A stretch of DNA of 7,367 nucleotides, taken from assembly GCA_945903615.1 (NCBI GenBank), contig CAMDOL010000070.1:1-7367 (forward strand). The letters run 5' to 3'. Shown in pieces: positions 1 to 6,443 of the stretch. Position numbers and translations under genes: made by a program. The notes below the pieces were generated by a model. It did no database searches and was not told the DNA's origin. It saw nothing but the letters and a program-made list of their open reading frames with translations. This stretch comes from Rickettsia typhi (lineage in GTDB: Bacteria; Pseudomonadota; Alphaproteobacteria; Rickettsiales; UBA1997). The stretch's first letter is position 1. Every line of letters begins with the position of its first letter.

Positions 1-8
1 CACAAAAT

Positions 9-2306
9 ATGTCTAAATCATCCTCTCTTGGATTTCCAAGAATTGGTGCTTTTCGTGAGCTAAAAAAAGCTGTGGAAAGCTATTGGAAAAATGCTATTTC
101 CAAAGAAGAGCTTTTAAAAGAAGCTGCTATTATTAGAAAAAATAATTGGCTTTTACAAAAATCCGCTGGAATTGATTTTATTCCCAGCAACGATTTTGCT
201 TTTTATGATAATATATTAGGTTTAATTGCTGCAACTGGCGCTGTTCCTGATCGTTTCAAATTTTCTGGCGATATTGTTGATTTGGATTTGTATTTTGCGA
301 TGGCTAGGGGTGCTCAAAAAGATGGGCTTGATGTTGTAGCGATGGAAATGACTAAATGGTTCGACACCAATTACCATTATATCGTTCCTGAATTTAGCAA
401 AAATCAAAAATTCAAATTTGCCTGCAAAAAAATTGTTAATGATTATTTGGAAGCAAAAGCACTTAATATTGAAACTAGGCCAGTTCTGGTTGGTCCACTT
501 ACATTCTTGTTGATTGGAAAGATGGTTGATGCCAAAGGGGATAACGCTAATGTTTTAGATTTATTGCCAAACTTACTTGCTGTTTATAAAGAAATTTTTG
601 CTGCTTTGAATGTTGCTGGAGTTAAAGATTTGCAAATTGATGAGCCTTGCCTTGCGACTGATTTATCAGCTGAAGCCTTGAACGCTTACACTCACGCTTA
701 TAAGGAAATAAATTCTTTTGCTGGCAATATCAAACTTCACTTAACTACCTATTTTGATAGTTTGGGCAGCAATATTGATACTGCTTTTGCCTTAAACACT
801 GCATCAGTTCATATTGATTTGGTGCGTGCACCAGAGCAATTAGACCAAGCTTTGCTGGCAATTGGTGCCAATCAAACTTTATCACTCGGTTTGGTTGATG
901 GCAGAAATATTTGGATTAATGATCTGGAAAATTCTATCGCTGTTGCTAAAAAAGCGATTGCTAAATTGGGACAAGAAAGAGTTATTATTTCTTCTTCTTG
1001 CAGCTTACTTCACAGTCCAGTTGATTTAAATTCTGAGCTAAAATTAGATTCAGAAATTAAAAGCTGGCTGGCGTTTGCTACTCAAAAATTGGCTGAAATT
1101 AATGCGATTGCTAAGGCTGCTTGCGGCAATGAAGCTGTAGTTCAAGAACTTCTTGATGCTAATAAAAAAGCTAACGCCTTAAGAAAAACTTCAACCAAAA
1201 TTCACGACCAAGCTGTAAAAGCAAGGGTTGCGTCTACTAAAGAATCGGATATGAATCGTCATAGCGATTTTTCTACTCGTAAAAAAATTCAGACCAATCA
1301 AATAAACCTACCAATTTTGCCAACCACAACAATTGGTTCGTTCCCACAAACTAAAGAAGTAAGAAAATATCGCGCTGATTTTAAGGCTGATAAAATTACT
1401 GCTGAGGAATATACAAAATTCTTGCGGGAAGAAACCACTCGTTGCATTCGTTTTCAAGAAGAGATTGATTTGGATGTTTTGGTTCATGGTGAGTTTGAAA
1501 GAAATGATATGGTCGAATATTTTGGTGAGCAGTTGAGTGGTTTTGCTTTTACTGAGTTTGGTTGGGTGCAAAGCTATGGCTCACGCTGTGTAAAACCGCC
1601 AATTATTTTTGGTGATGTATCTCGTCCAAAGCCAATGACTGTTGAATGGGCGGTTTATGCGCAATCTCAGACTAAAAGAATAATGAAGGGAATGCTCACC
1701 GGTCCAATCACTATTTTGCAATGGTCATTCGTGAGAAACGATCAGCCAAGAAAAGAAACCGCTTTGCAAATCGCCTTTGCAATTCGTGATGAAGTTTGTG
1801 ATCTTGAAAAAGCTGGAATCAAAATTATCCAAATTGATGAAGCCGCTTTGCGAGAAGGTTTGCCGATTAGAAAAGCGAACTGGGCAACTTATTTGAAATG
1901 GGCGGTTGAAGCTTTCAGAATCAGCGCTAGCGGCGTTTCTGATCGCACTCAAATTCACACCCATATGTGCTATTCTGAGTTCAATGATATCATCGCCGAT
2001 ATCGCTCATATGGATGCGGATGTAATTTCCATTGAAACTTCCAGATCAAATATGGAATTGCTAAATGCGTTTGTAACCTTCAAATATCCAAACGAAATCG
2101 GGCCCGGTGTTTATGATATTCACAGCCCAAGAGTTCCTGCTACTAAAGAAATGGTGGCGCTTTTGAAAAAAGCTTTAGATGTTTTAAAAGCTGAACAAAT
2201 TTGGGTGAATCCAGATTGTGGGCTAAAAACCAGAGATTGGGTTGAGACCAAAGAGGCTTTAATTGGTATGGTTGAGGCGGCAAAGTTGCTTAGAAAAGAA
2301 TTATAG
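9..2306 (+). CDS. metE: Cobalamin-independent methionine synthase (5-methyltetrahydropteroyltriglutamate--homocysteine methyltransferase)
   Basis: This cytoplasmic enzyme transfers the methyl group of 5-methyltetrahydropteroyl-tri-glutamate to homocysteine to make methionine, without vitamin B12. The 765-residue protein is close to the family length (E. coli MetE has 753). The N-terminal half opens with LGFPRIGAFRELKKAVE, typical of the first barrel. The catalytic C-terminal barrel starts near residue 437 with LPTTTIGSFPQT. The zinc and homocysteine site is intact: H652 and C654 in HTHMCYSEF, E676 in ISIETSRS and C737 in NPDCGLKTR. These sit 11 residues after E. coli H641, C643, E665 and C726. 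H705 in YDIHSPR matches the proposed proton donor. Only eight bases precede the ATG, so its ribosome binding site and any leader cannot be judged. It converges on ccmB. Identification is near certain from the motifs; the gene appears intact. Confidence 0.97.
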   Translation: MSKSSSLGFPRIGAFRELKKAVESYWKNAISKEELLKEAAIIRKNNWLLQKSAGIDFIPSNDFAFYDNILGLIAATGAVPDRFKFSGDIVDLDLYFAMARGAQKDGLDVVAMEMTKWFDTNYHYIVPEFSKNQKFKFACKKIVNDYLEAKALNIETRPVLVGPLTFLLIGKMVDAKGDNANVLDLLPNLLAVYKEIFAALNVAGVKDLQIDEPCLATDLSAEALNAYTHAYKEINSFAGNIKLHLTTYFDSLGSNIDTAFALNTASVHIDLVRAPEQLDQALLAIGANQTLSLGLVDGRNIWINDLENSIAVAKKAIAKLGQERVIISSSCSLLHSPVDLNSELKLDSEIKSWLAFATQKLAEINAIAKAACGNEAVVQELLDANKKANALRKTSTKIHDQAVKARVASTKESDMNRHSDFSTRKKIQTNQINLPILPTTTIGSFPQTKEVRKYRADFKADKITAEEYTKFLREETTRCIRFQEEIDLDVLVHGEFERNDMVEYFGEQLSGFAFTEFGWVQSYGSRCVKPPIIFGDVSRPKPMTVEWAVYAQSQTKRIMKGMLTGPITILQWSFVRNDQPRKETALQIAFAIRDEVCDLEKAGIKIIQIDEAALREGLPIRKANWATYLKWAVEAFRISASGVSDRTQIHTHMCYSEFNDIIADIAHMDADVISIETSRSNMELLNAFVTFKYPNEIGPGVYDIHSPRVPATKEMVALLKKALDVLKAEQIWVNPDCGLKTRDWVETKEALIGMVEAAKLLRKEL

Positions 2307-2320
2307 GAAGATAGTCGTTG

Positions 2321-2357
2321 GTCGTTAGTTTAAGTCGAACTCTTATCAACTAACGAC
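2321..2357. repeat. Convergent intergenic hairpin with GTCGTT repeats
   Basis: GTCGTTAGTT at 2321-2330 pairs perfectly with AACTAACGAC at 2348-2357, leaving a 17-nt loop. The left arm is preceded by a partial duplicate of itself (TAGTCGTTG at 2312-2320), so an alternative pairing with the right arm is possible. The hairpin lies in the 50-bp gap between the convergent metE and ccmB stops, and its last base is the final base of the ccmB stop codon (minus strand). The position suggests a bidirectional terminator, but neither strand has a proper U-tract after the stem. It could equally be a copy of a dispersed palindromic repeat. Confidence 0.45.
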
Positions 2358-2992
2358 TAATCTATAACATTAACCTTCACTGCCGCCGCAGTTGCAAAAG
2401 TTAAAACTGGGATTAGGAAAATTAATAAAGCGCAGAGAAATTTTATCGATACCACAAAATCGCTATTAAAAGCGGAGTTGGCGAAGATAATTATGGGGAT
2501 TAAAAGTGGAAGAATTAGGATTGTTAAAAGTGAGCTAGTGGCGTTAGCCGATAAGGTTAGGGCGGAACCAAAGCTGACTAAAAAATTAATTATGATTGTG
2601 GCAATAGTTGCCACTATTAGTAAATTGATTATTAAACTGCTGTCGAGTTTTAATAACAAAGCGATGATTGGTAAAATAATAATCAGCGGCAAAGAATTTG
2701 AAAGCCAGCCGGCAATAGTTTTGGCAAAAACAATCACCTCAAAAACATAACCACTTAAAATTAACTGCTCAAAAGTTCCGTCAATAAAGTCTTTCTGCCA
2801 TTGATCCGAACTTAGCAAAATCGCAAAAGTTAAACAAACCCAAATAATTGCAATGGCAATTTGCGAATTATAAAGATCAATAGTAATCGCAAAAATGCTG
2901 GAGGTGATTAAAAAGAAAATTAGCGGATGAATAATATTGCTGGGAGTTTTTAAATTGACTAATAATTGTTGTTTTATAATGGGCAGAATCAT
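2357..2992 (-). CDS. ccmB: Haem exporter protein B (cytochrome c maturation)
   Basis: CcmB is the membrane subunit that works with the ATPase CcmA and with CcmC/CcmD in delivering haem to the chaperone CcmE during c-type cytochrome maturation at the inner membrane. The 211-residue protein is slightly shorter than E. coli CcmB (220) and very hydrophobic, with about six likely membrane segments. Family signatures read in order: IIWV near residue 49, the cytoplasmic-loop motif DFIDGTFEQL (68-77) matching E. coli DLQDGSLEQL, AKTIAGW (90-96), LPLLIPIIIFA (161-171) and the C-terminal FATAAA (199-204). No ccmA, ccmC or ccmE is adjacent, so the ccm genes look dispersed here. Its start codon lies 24 bp from that of the divergent barrel-protein gene, and no clear Shine-Dalgarno sequence precedes it. 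Identification is secure. Confidence 0.92.
   Translation of the reverse strand: MILPIIKQQLLVNLKTPSNIIHPLIFFLITSSIFAITIDLYNSQIAIAIIWVCLTFAILLSSDQWQKDFIDGTFEQLILSGYVFEVIVFAKTIAGWLSNSLPLIIILPIIALLLKLDSSLIINLLIVATIATIIINFLVSFGSALTLSANATSSLLTILILPLLIPIIIFANSAFNSDFVVSIKFLCALLIFLIPVLTFATAAAVKVNVID
2955..2980 (+). promoter_or_regulatory. Candidate sigma70-type promoter inside ccmB, driving the omp-metK-crcB-rluC run
   Basis: A perfect TATAAT at 2975-2980 follows TTGACT at 2955-2960, but the spacer is only 14 bp instead of the usual 16-18, so the -35 assignment is doubtful. A start about 7 bp downstream would give a leader of roughly 30 nt before the ATG at 3017. The site lies within the first codons of the opposite-strand ccmB. 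This is expected because the gap between the two start codons is only 24 bp. AT-rich DNA yields chance TATAAT boxes, so confidence is modest. Confidence 0.4.
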
Positions 2993-3016
2993 TAATAATT
3001 TTGATTGAATTTTTAT

Positions 3017-3658
3017 ATGAGCAAAAAAATTATCACCCTTCTATCTTTTTTACTAGCCATAAACTTTGTAGACAATGTTAGAGCTGAAGATTGGGCTGAT
3101 AAAATTGCTGATACTTTTATGCTTAAATCGGCATTTACTGTTGAATATCAAAGCGTTGGTGTTGATGGCTATGGACAAAATGATCAGTTTAAGCGCGATT
3201 CAATTGGGCATCAAATCAAAAATTTTGATGATATTGTTCTGGGCTTCAATTTTCGCGTTCACGAATATTTAGGCTTTAATTTAAATTGGGCAAAAAGTGG
3301 CGTTAAAAATAATGGTTTGAATGGTTTTGAGATCAGCAAAAAAGCCTCGCTAAATCTTGAGAATATTAACGCTACTTCAGTTTTATATTTTCCAATTATG
3401 GGTGACAATTATTTAGAAGGTTTTGCTGAAATTGGTGTTTCTGATGTGAATAGTGAAATTAAATTTATGCAAACTAGCGGTGATCCAGTTAAAGAAAAAT
3501 ATCACGAAACTGCTTTGCTTTATGGTGCGGGTATTCAATTTATGCCTTATAGCTCTGATATTGCTTTTCGCTTTGGCTTTCAAAAATATCAAACCCACTT
3601 AGGTTTGGTTGGTGCCAAAATCCTCGCTTTTCGTGGCGGTATTATTATTCCATTCTAA
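3017..3658 (+). CDS. Secreted outer-membrane beta-barrel family protein
   Basis: This is a 213-residue protein with a clear signal peptide: basic MSKK, a hydrophobic stretch [13 protein letters not shown], then a likely signal peptidase I cut after VRA at residue 23. The mature part of about 190 residues has many alternating hydrophobic/polar strands rich in Tyr, Phe and Gly, such as [20 protein letters not shown] and [13 protein letters not shown]. It ends in Ile-Ile-Ile-Pro-Phe, and a C-terminal Phe is typical of proteins inserted by the BAM machinery. This fits a small eight-stranded opacity or OmpA-barrel type porin-like protein; the ligand or role is unknown. ATG 3017 is preferred over the in-frame TTG at 3005, because it places the basic start directly before the hydrophobic core. 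The stop lies 1 nt before metK, so the two are probably co-transcribed. The fold is inferred; no specific family is recognised. Confidence 0.8.
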   Translation: MSKKIITLLSFLLAINFVDNVRAEDWADKIADTFMLKSAFTVEYQSVGVDGYGQNDQFKRDSIGHQIKNFDDIVLGFNFRVHEYLGFNLNWAKSGVKNNGLNGFEISKKASLNLENINATSVLYFPIMGDNYLEGFAEIGVSDVNSEIKFMQTSGDPVKEKYHETALLYGAGIQFMPYSSDIAFRFGFQKYQTHLGLVGAKILAFRGGIIIPF

Positions 3659-3659
3659 A

Positions 3660-4814
3660 ATGAAACACTTTCTTTTTACTTCCGAGTCCGTATCCAAAGG
3701 TCATCCTGATAAAATCTGTGATCAAATTTCAGATGCGTTGGTTGATGCTTATTTATCGCGTGATCCTTTTTCTAGGTTAGCAATTGAAACTTTTGCTACT
3801 ACCAACCGCGTGATTATTGGCGGCGAAATTCGTGCGCCAGAAATTTCTAAAAATGATGTCGAAACAATTATCCGTAATGTTGTTAAGGAAATTGGTTATG
3901 AGCAGGAGGGCTTTAATTATTCTAATCTTGAAATCACCAATCTAATTCACAAGCAATCCGCCGATATTGCAATTGGCGTTGATGCATCTAGTGGCAAAGA
4001 TGAAGGCGCTGGAGATCAGGGAATTATGTTTGGTTATGCATCTGACGAAACTGATGTTTTGATGCCAGCCGCCATTCATTATGCGCACCGTATGCTCCAC
4101 AATATTATGAACGCAATTAAATCTGGAGAGTTAAAAGATTTGGGGCCTGATGCTAAAGGGCAAATCACTTTATATTATGAAAATGAAATTCCTATTAGGG
4201 CGGATTCAGTTTTAGTTTCTATTCAACACAAGGAAGGAGTCACTCCAAACCAAATTCGTGAATTAATCCGTCCTTATATTTTGAAAACTTTGCCCAAAGG
4301 CTGGATGTGTGATGAAAATAAATTTTTAGTCAACCCAACCGGCAAGTTTGTAATTGGCGGCCCCGATGGGGATGCTGGGCTCACTGGTAGAAAAATTATT
4401 GTCGATACTTATGGGGGCTCTGCTCCTCACGGCGGCGGTGCTTTTTCAGGAAAAGATCCAACCAAAGTTGATAGATCCGCAGCTTATATGGCACGATATT
4501 TGGCTAAAAATATTGTTGCTGCAGGTTTGGCTAAAAAATGCACGATTCAAATTGCCTATGCGATTGGCATCTCCAAGCCACTTTCACTTTATGTAAATAA
4601 TCACGGCTTTGCAGATAATGAAGCAAAAATTGTTGAGGTTATAAATAAGCTAGTTGATTTATCGCCACGCGGAATCAGAGAATATCTAAACCTCAACCGC
4701 CCAATCTATCAACGCACCGCAGCCTATGGTCACTTTGGTCGCGAGCCTGAAGCGGACGGTGGATTTTCTTGGGAGAAATTAGATTTGGTGGAGCAACTAA
4801 AAAAATTAATCTAA
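3660..4814 (+). CDS. metK: S-adenosylmethionine synthetase
   Basis: The enzyme makes S-adenosylmethionine, the main methyl donor, from methionine and ATP in the cytoplasm. The 384-residue length equals that of E. coli MetK. Signatures are intact: [17 protein letters not shown] at residues 6-22 (H15 and D17 near the active site), [11 protein letters not shown] from 116 (D119 in the signature hexapeptide), [21 protein letters not shown] in the middle, and the P-loop-like GGGAFSGKD at 258-266 with K265, followed by D271. The C-terminal [28 protein letters not shown] resembles alphaproteobacterial MetK proteins. An in-frame upstream ATG at 3609 is rejected, since it lies inside the preceding gene and adds 17 residues unlike MetK. 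The start is 1 nt after the barrel-protein stop, and the stop overlaps the crcB ATG. There is no Shine-Dalgarno sequence and no room for a SAM riboswitch. With metE nearby, it completes homocysteine to SAM. Confidence 0.98.
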   Translation: MKHFLFTSESVSKGHPDKICDQISDALVDAYLSRDPFSRLAIETFATTNRVIIGGEIRAPEISKNDVETIIRNVVKEIGYEQEGFNYSNLEITNLIHKQSADIAIGVDASSGKDEGAGDQGIMFGYASDETDVLMPAAIHYAHRMLHNIMNAIKSGELKDLGPDAKGQITLYYENEIPIRADSVLVSIQHKEGVTPNQIRELIRPYILKTLPKGWMCDENKFLVNPTGKFVIGGPDGDAGLTGRKIIVDTYGGSAPHGGGAFSGKDPTKVDRSAAYMARYLAKNIVAAGLAKKCTIQIAYAIGISKPLSLYVNNHGFADNEAKIVEVINKLVDLSPRGIREYLNLNRPIYQRTAAYGHFGREPEADGGFSWEKLDLVEQLKKLI

Positions 4815-5200
4815 TGCAAAATTTATTTCTAGTAGCAATTGGAGGAGCTTTTGGTTCTTGTCTTCGCTACCTATTTTTAGAGATGATGGTTTTGTGGGCG
4901 CGCGGAAATAATTTTCCAATCGGTGTAGTTTTGGTCAACATTATTGGCTCATTTTTGATAGGAATTTTGCATTTTTTTCTCGTCAACCATTTTGAGTCGC
5001 TTTCGCCGCAAACTAGAATATTGCTCGCAACTGGCGTGCTTGGTGGCTTTACAACTTTCTCAGCTTTTTCACTCGATACTTTTCGTCTGATAAATGCATC
5101 GCAATATGGACTTGCTTTTGCTTATATTTTTTCCTCAGTAATATTCTCAATTTTGGCAATATTTTTTGGGTTTTATTTATCCAAATTAATTTTTTCCTAA
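4814..5200 (+). CDS. crcB: Fluoride channel/exporter CrcB (Fluc)
   Basis: CrcB/Fluc proteins are small, dual-topology dimeric membrane channels that let toxic fluoride leave the cell. The 128-residue protein has four hydrophobic segments and the family motifs: GGAFGSCLRY (10-19), FPIGVVLVNIIGSFLIG (34-50) with pore Asn N42, and GVLGGFTTFSAFSLD (74-88) with F79 and F82 at the positions of the fluoride-binding phenylalanines. The usual Gly-Thr of the second motif is Gly-Val (G37-V38), a minor deviation. An upstream in-frame ATG at 4769 lies inside metK and would add 15 polar residues, so ATG 4814 is chosen. This ATG shares one base with the metK TAA. Expression is therefore likely by read-through from metK, and there is no leader that could hold a fluoride riboswitch. 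The rluC gene follows with no spacer. Confidence 0.93.
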   Translation: MQNLFLVAIGGAFGSCLRYLFLEMMVLWARGNNFPIGVVLVNIIGSFLIGILHFFLVNHFESLSPQTRILLATGVLGGFTTFSAFSLDTFRLINASQYGLAFAYIFSSVIFSILAIFFGFYLSKLIFS

Positions 5201-6154
5201 ATGCAAAAATTCACCGTTAGTATTGATAATGCAGGCTGCCGGCTTGATAAATTTTTAGCCAAGAGCGGCTGTGGTTTTACTTTGGCGCAAAAATTGCTCA
5301 GGCAAAAAGATGTAAAGGTTAATTCTAAGAAAGTTGGTGCCGATCACAGATTAGAGCAGGGCGATGAAGTGCAAATTTTTGGTAACCTACAAACAACTGG
5401 TCAAGCACCATCTAAGCCAAAAGTTAACGAAGAAAAAATTAAGCTCATCAAAAAATCAATCATTTATCAAGACGAAAATCTGATTGCCATTGATAAGCCA
5501 GCAGGAATTGCTGTGCAAGCAGGCAACGCAAATGATTTTAGTATTGATTTGGCGTTGCCATATTTAAAATTTGATATTGAAGAAACTCCGCGTTTGGTGC
5601 ATCGCTTGGATCGCGACACTAGTGGCATTTTGCTTTTGGCGCGCAATCGCAAAACTGCAACCTTGCTTACTGATGGATTCAAAAACAAAACCATCAAAAA
5701 AACTTATTTGGCTTTGGTAAAAGGCGTTCCACATAAAAGCGAAGATACAATTATAATGCCACTTTTGGAAAAATCTTTTGGAAATATTAAAAAAGTTTTT
5801 AAAGATTCTTTAGGCAAAGAAGCGATTACGCATTACAAAATTCTCAAAACTTTTGGCCGAGATCTTGACACTTATTCATTATTAGAATTAAAACCAATTA
5901 CTGGAAGAATGCATCAAATTCGAGTTCATTGCAAAGAGATTGGTCATCAAATTATCGGTGATGGCAAATATGGCTTTGAGCGTAAAAAAAACAGCAAAGC
6001 TATTTTTAGCGAAAAGGGGCTTGAGCGCAGCGAAACCATATCATTTTTATTTGATAAAAACCGACTTTGCTTACATAGTTTTAAAATTGAAATTGCTGAT
6101 TTTTTTGGAAAAGAATTGTTGATTGAAAGTAAAAAACCAGATTTTATTTTTTAG
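5201..6154 (+). CDS. rluC: RluC-type 23S rRNA pseudouridine synthase
   Basis: This is a RluA-superfamily enzyme that isomerises uridines to pseudouridine in 23S rRNA; E. coli RluC acts at 955, 2504 and 2580. The 317-residue protein has an N-terminal S4 RNA-binding domain (about 5-65, CRLDKFLAKSG to RLEQGDEVQIF) and the catalytic domain from about residue 90 (IIYQDENLIAIDKPAGIAVQ). The signature HRLDRDTSG is at 134-142 with catalytic D137, followed by KKTYLALVKGVP and the binding motif LKPITGRMHQIRVHCKEIGHQIIGDGKYG. HRLDRDTSG fits RluC better than RluD (HRLDKDTTG). Between KYG (256-258) and RLCLHSF (from 288) lies a spacer of about 29 residues, longer than the 16 or so of E. coli RluC. It begins directly after the crcB stop (TAAATG), with no Shine-Dalgarno sequence, and ends the four-gene run. 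Confidence 0.92.
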   Translation: MQKFTVSIDNAGCRLDKFLAKSGCGFTLAQKLLRQKDVKVNSKKVGADHRLEQGDEVQIFGNLQTTGQAPSKPKVNEEKIKLIKKSIIYQDENLIAIDKPAGIAVQAGNANDFSIDLALPYLKFDIEETPRLVHRLDRDTSGILLLARNRKTATLLTDGFKNKTIKKTYLALVKGVPHKSEDTIIMPLLEKSFGNIKKVFKDSLGKEAITHYKILKTFGRDLDTYSLLELKPITGRMHQIRVHCKEIGHQIIGDGKYGFERKKNSKAIFSEKGLERSETISFLFDKNRLCLHSFKIEIADFFGKELLIESKKPDFIF

Positions 6155-6158
6155 GCTT

Positions 6159-6182
6159 GGCGCTTAGATGCTAAGTCCCGCC
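6159..6182 (+). terminator. Possible terminator hairpin after rluC
   Basis: GGCG-CTTAG at 6159-6167 pairs with CTAAG (6171-6175) and CGCC (6179-6182), leaving an ATG loop and a three-base bulge (TCC) on the right arm. It starts five bases after the rluC stop and is the most GC-rich spot nearby. The following TTCTTAT is only weakly U-rich, so it may be an inefficient intrinsic terminator or a simple RNA 3' end structure. Confidence 0.4.
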
Positions 6183-6222
6183 TTCTTATGGCTTGGATTT
6201 ACAAGAAAAAATCACTAAAAAT

Positions 6223-6306
6223 ATGCCAAAATCTAAGGCAAAATCTAAGGCAAAATCTAAGGCAAAATCTAAGGCAAAATTAATTAAGGAACCTCTGAAC
6301 AACTAA
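6223..6306 (+). CDS. Hypothetical Lys/Ser/Ala-repeat mini-protein ending inside the inserted element
   Basis: An ATG at 6223 opens a 27-codon frame: MPKSKA, then the tetrapeptide KSKA repeated, then KLIKEPLNN and a TAA at 6304-6306. The repeat unit is 12 bp, so the frame survives any change in copy number. The product would be very basic, like the Lys/Ala-rich tails of histone-like or RNA-binding proteins. The last residues (about EPLNN) and the stop are encoded by the terminal inverted repeat of the 94-bp element. Removing the element would give a stop a few codons later in the flanking DNA (KLIS, stop), so the ORF was short before insertion too. There is no good ribosome binding site and no family is recognised. 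It may not be translated and may simply be repeat DNA. Confidence 0.25.
   Translation: MPKSKAKSKAKSKAKSKAKLIKEPLNN
6227..6280 (+). repeat. 12-bp tandem repeat, four full copies plus a partial one
   Basis: The unit CAAAATCTAAGG occurs four times without any mismatch at 6227-6238, 6239-6250, 6251-6262 and 6263-6274. It is followed by the first six bases of a fifth unit (6275-6280). Perfect identity suggests recent slippage expansion. The array ends eight bases before the 94-bp inserted element. Confidence 0.97.
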
Positions 6307-6381
6307 AAATTGATATTTATGCCAAAAAAGACCAGAAAGATCAATTTTTCTAAAACATTGTTTTAGTTGTTCAGAGGTTAC
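6288..6381 (+). mobile_element. 94-bp MITE-like element with 21-bp terminal inverted repeats
   Basis: The left end (6288-6308) begins GGAACCTCTGAACAACTAAA. The right end (6361-6381) is its reverse complement apart from one base (GTAACC against GGAACC). A second, inner inverted pair is AAAAATTGAT (6305-6314) and ATCAATTTTT (6340-6349). Bases 6315-6379 are identical, in inverted orientation, to 7257-7321. The flanks are TTAA on the left (6284-6287) and TTAG on the right (6382-6385), compatible with an imperfect 4-bp YTAR target duplication as made by some IS5-family elements. It carries no transposase and looks like an internally deleted derivative of the larger element at the right edge. IS family assignment is an inference. 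Confidence 0.85.
6319..6366 (+). pseudogene. Remnant of the 3' end of the IS open reading frame
   Basis: Within the 94-bp element, ATG CCA AAA AAG through TTG TTT TAG reads MPKKTRKINFSKTLF and stops in the right inverted repeat. The same 15 codons and stop end the longer open frame on the minus strand of the copy at 7270-7367, where the ATG is only an internal codon. The fragment is therefore best read as the tail of a transposase gene whose body was lost by deletion, not as a gene of its own. Confidence 0.35.
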
Positions 6382-6396
6382 TTAGCTAACAGTGTC

Positions 6397-6402
6397 TATA
6401 AT
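6397..6402 (+). promoter_or_regulatory. Candidate -10 box for xth
   Basis: A perfect TATAAT lies 41 bp before the xth ATG, just outside the right end of the 94-bp element. A -35 hexamer at normal spacing would fall in the element's terminal repeat (GAGGTT at 6374-6379), which matches TTGACA poorly. If the promoter is real, the insertion replaced or supplied its -35 region. The rest of 6403-6443 is A-rich and shows no clear Shine-Dalgarno sequence. Confidence 0.35.
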
Positions 6403-6443
6403 ACCATTAAAGCAGACGGTAATTAAAAAAGAATGTTCACAAA

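Noticed and set aside
1308..2009. Minus-strand open frames inside metE
   Set aside because: They are antisense to conserved catalytic codons of metE and show no protein-family signature.
2478..2750. Plus-strand 90-codon open frame
   Set aside because: It lies fully antisense inside ccmB, whose protein motifs are clear; the frame is low-complexity and has no recognisable features.
3005..3016. TTG start for the barrel protein
   Set aside because: It adds MNFY before the signal peptide; ATG 3017 gives a canonical basic n-region directly before the hydrophobic core.
3609..3659. Upstream in-frame ATG extending metK by 17 residues
   Set aside because: It would overlap the barrel-protein gene by 50 bases, and MetK proteins begin right at the [12 protein letters not shown] motif as given by ATG 3660.
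4769..4813. Upstream in-frame ATG extending crcB by 15 residues
   Set aside because: The extension is charged, lies within metK and is unlike the hydrophobic start of CrcB; ATG 4814 gives the standard N-terminus.
4780..4815. Fluoride riboswitch before crcB
   Set aside because: The crcB start overlaps the metK stop, leaving no untranslated leader to hold one.
6227..6280. CRISPR-like array
   Set aside because: The 12-bp units are contiguous with no spacers; this is a simple tandem repeat.
6155..6443. tRNA or other structured RNA gene in the intergenic stretch
   Set aside because: No cloverleaf or CCA-type end is visible; the sequence is accounted for by a short hairpin, the tandem repeat, the 94-bp element and A-rich DNA.
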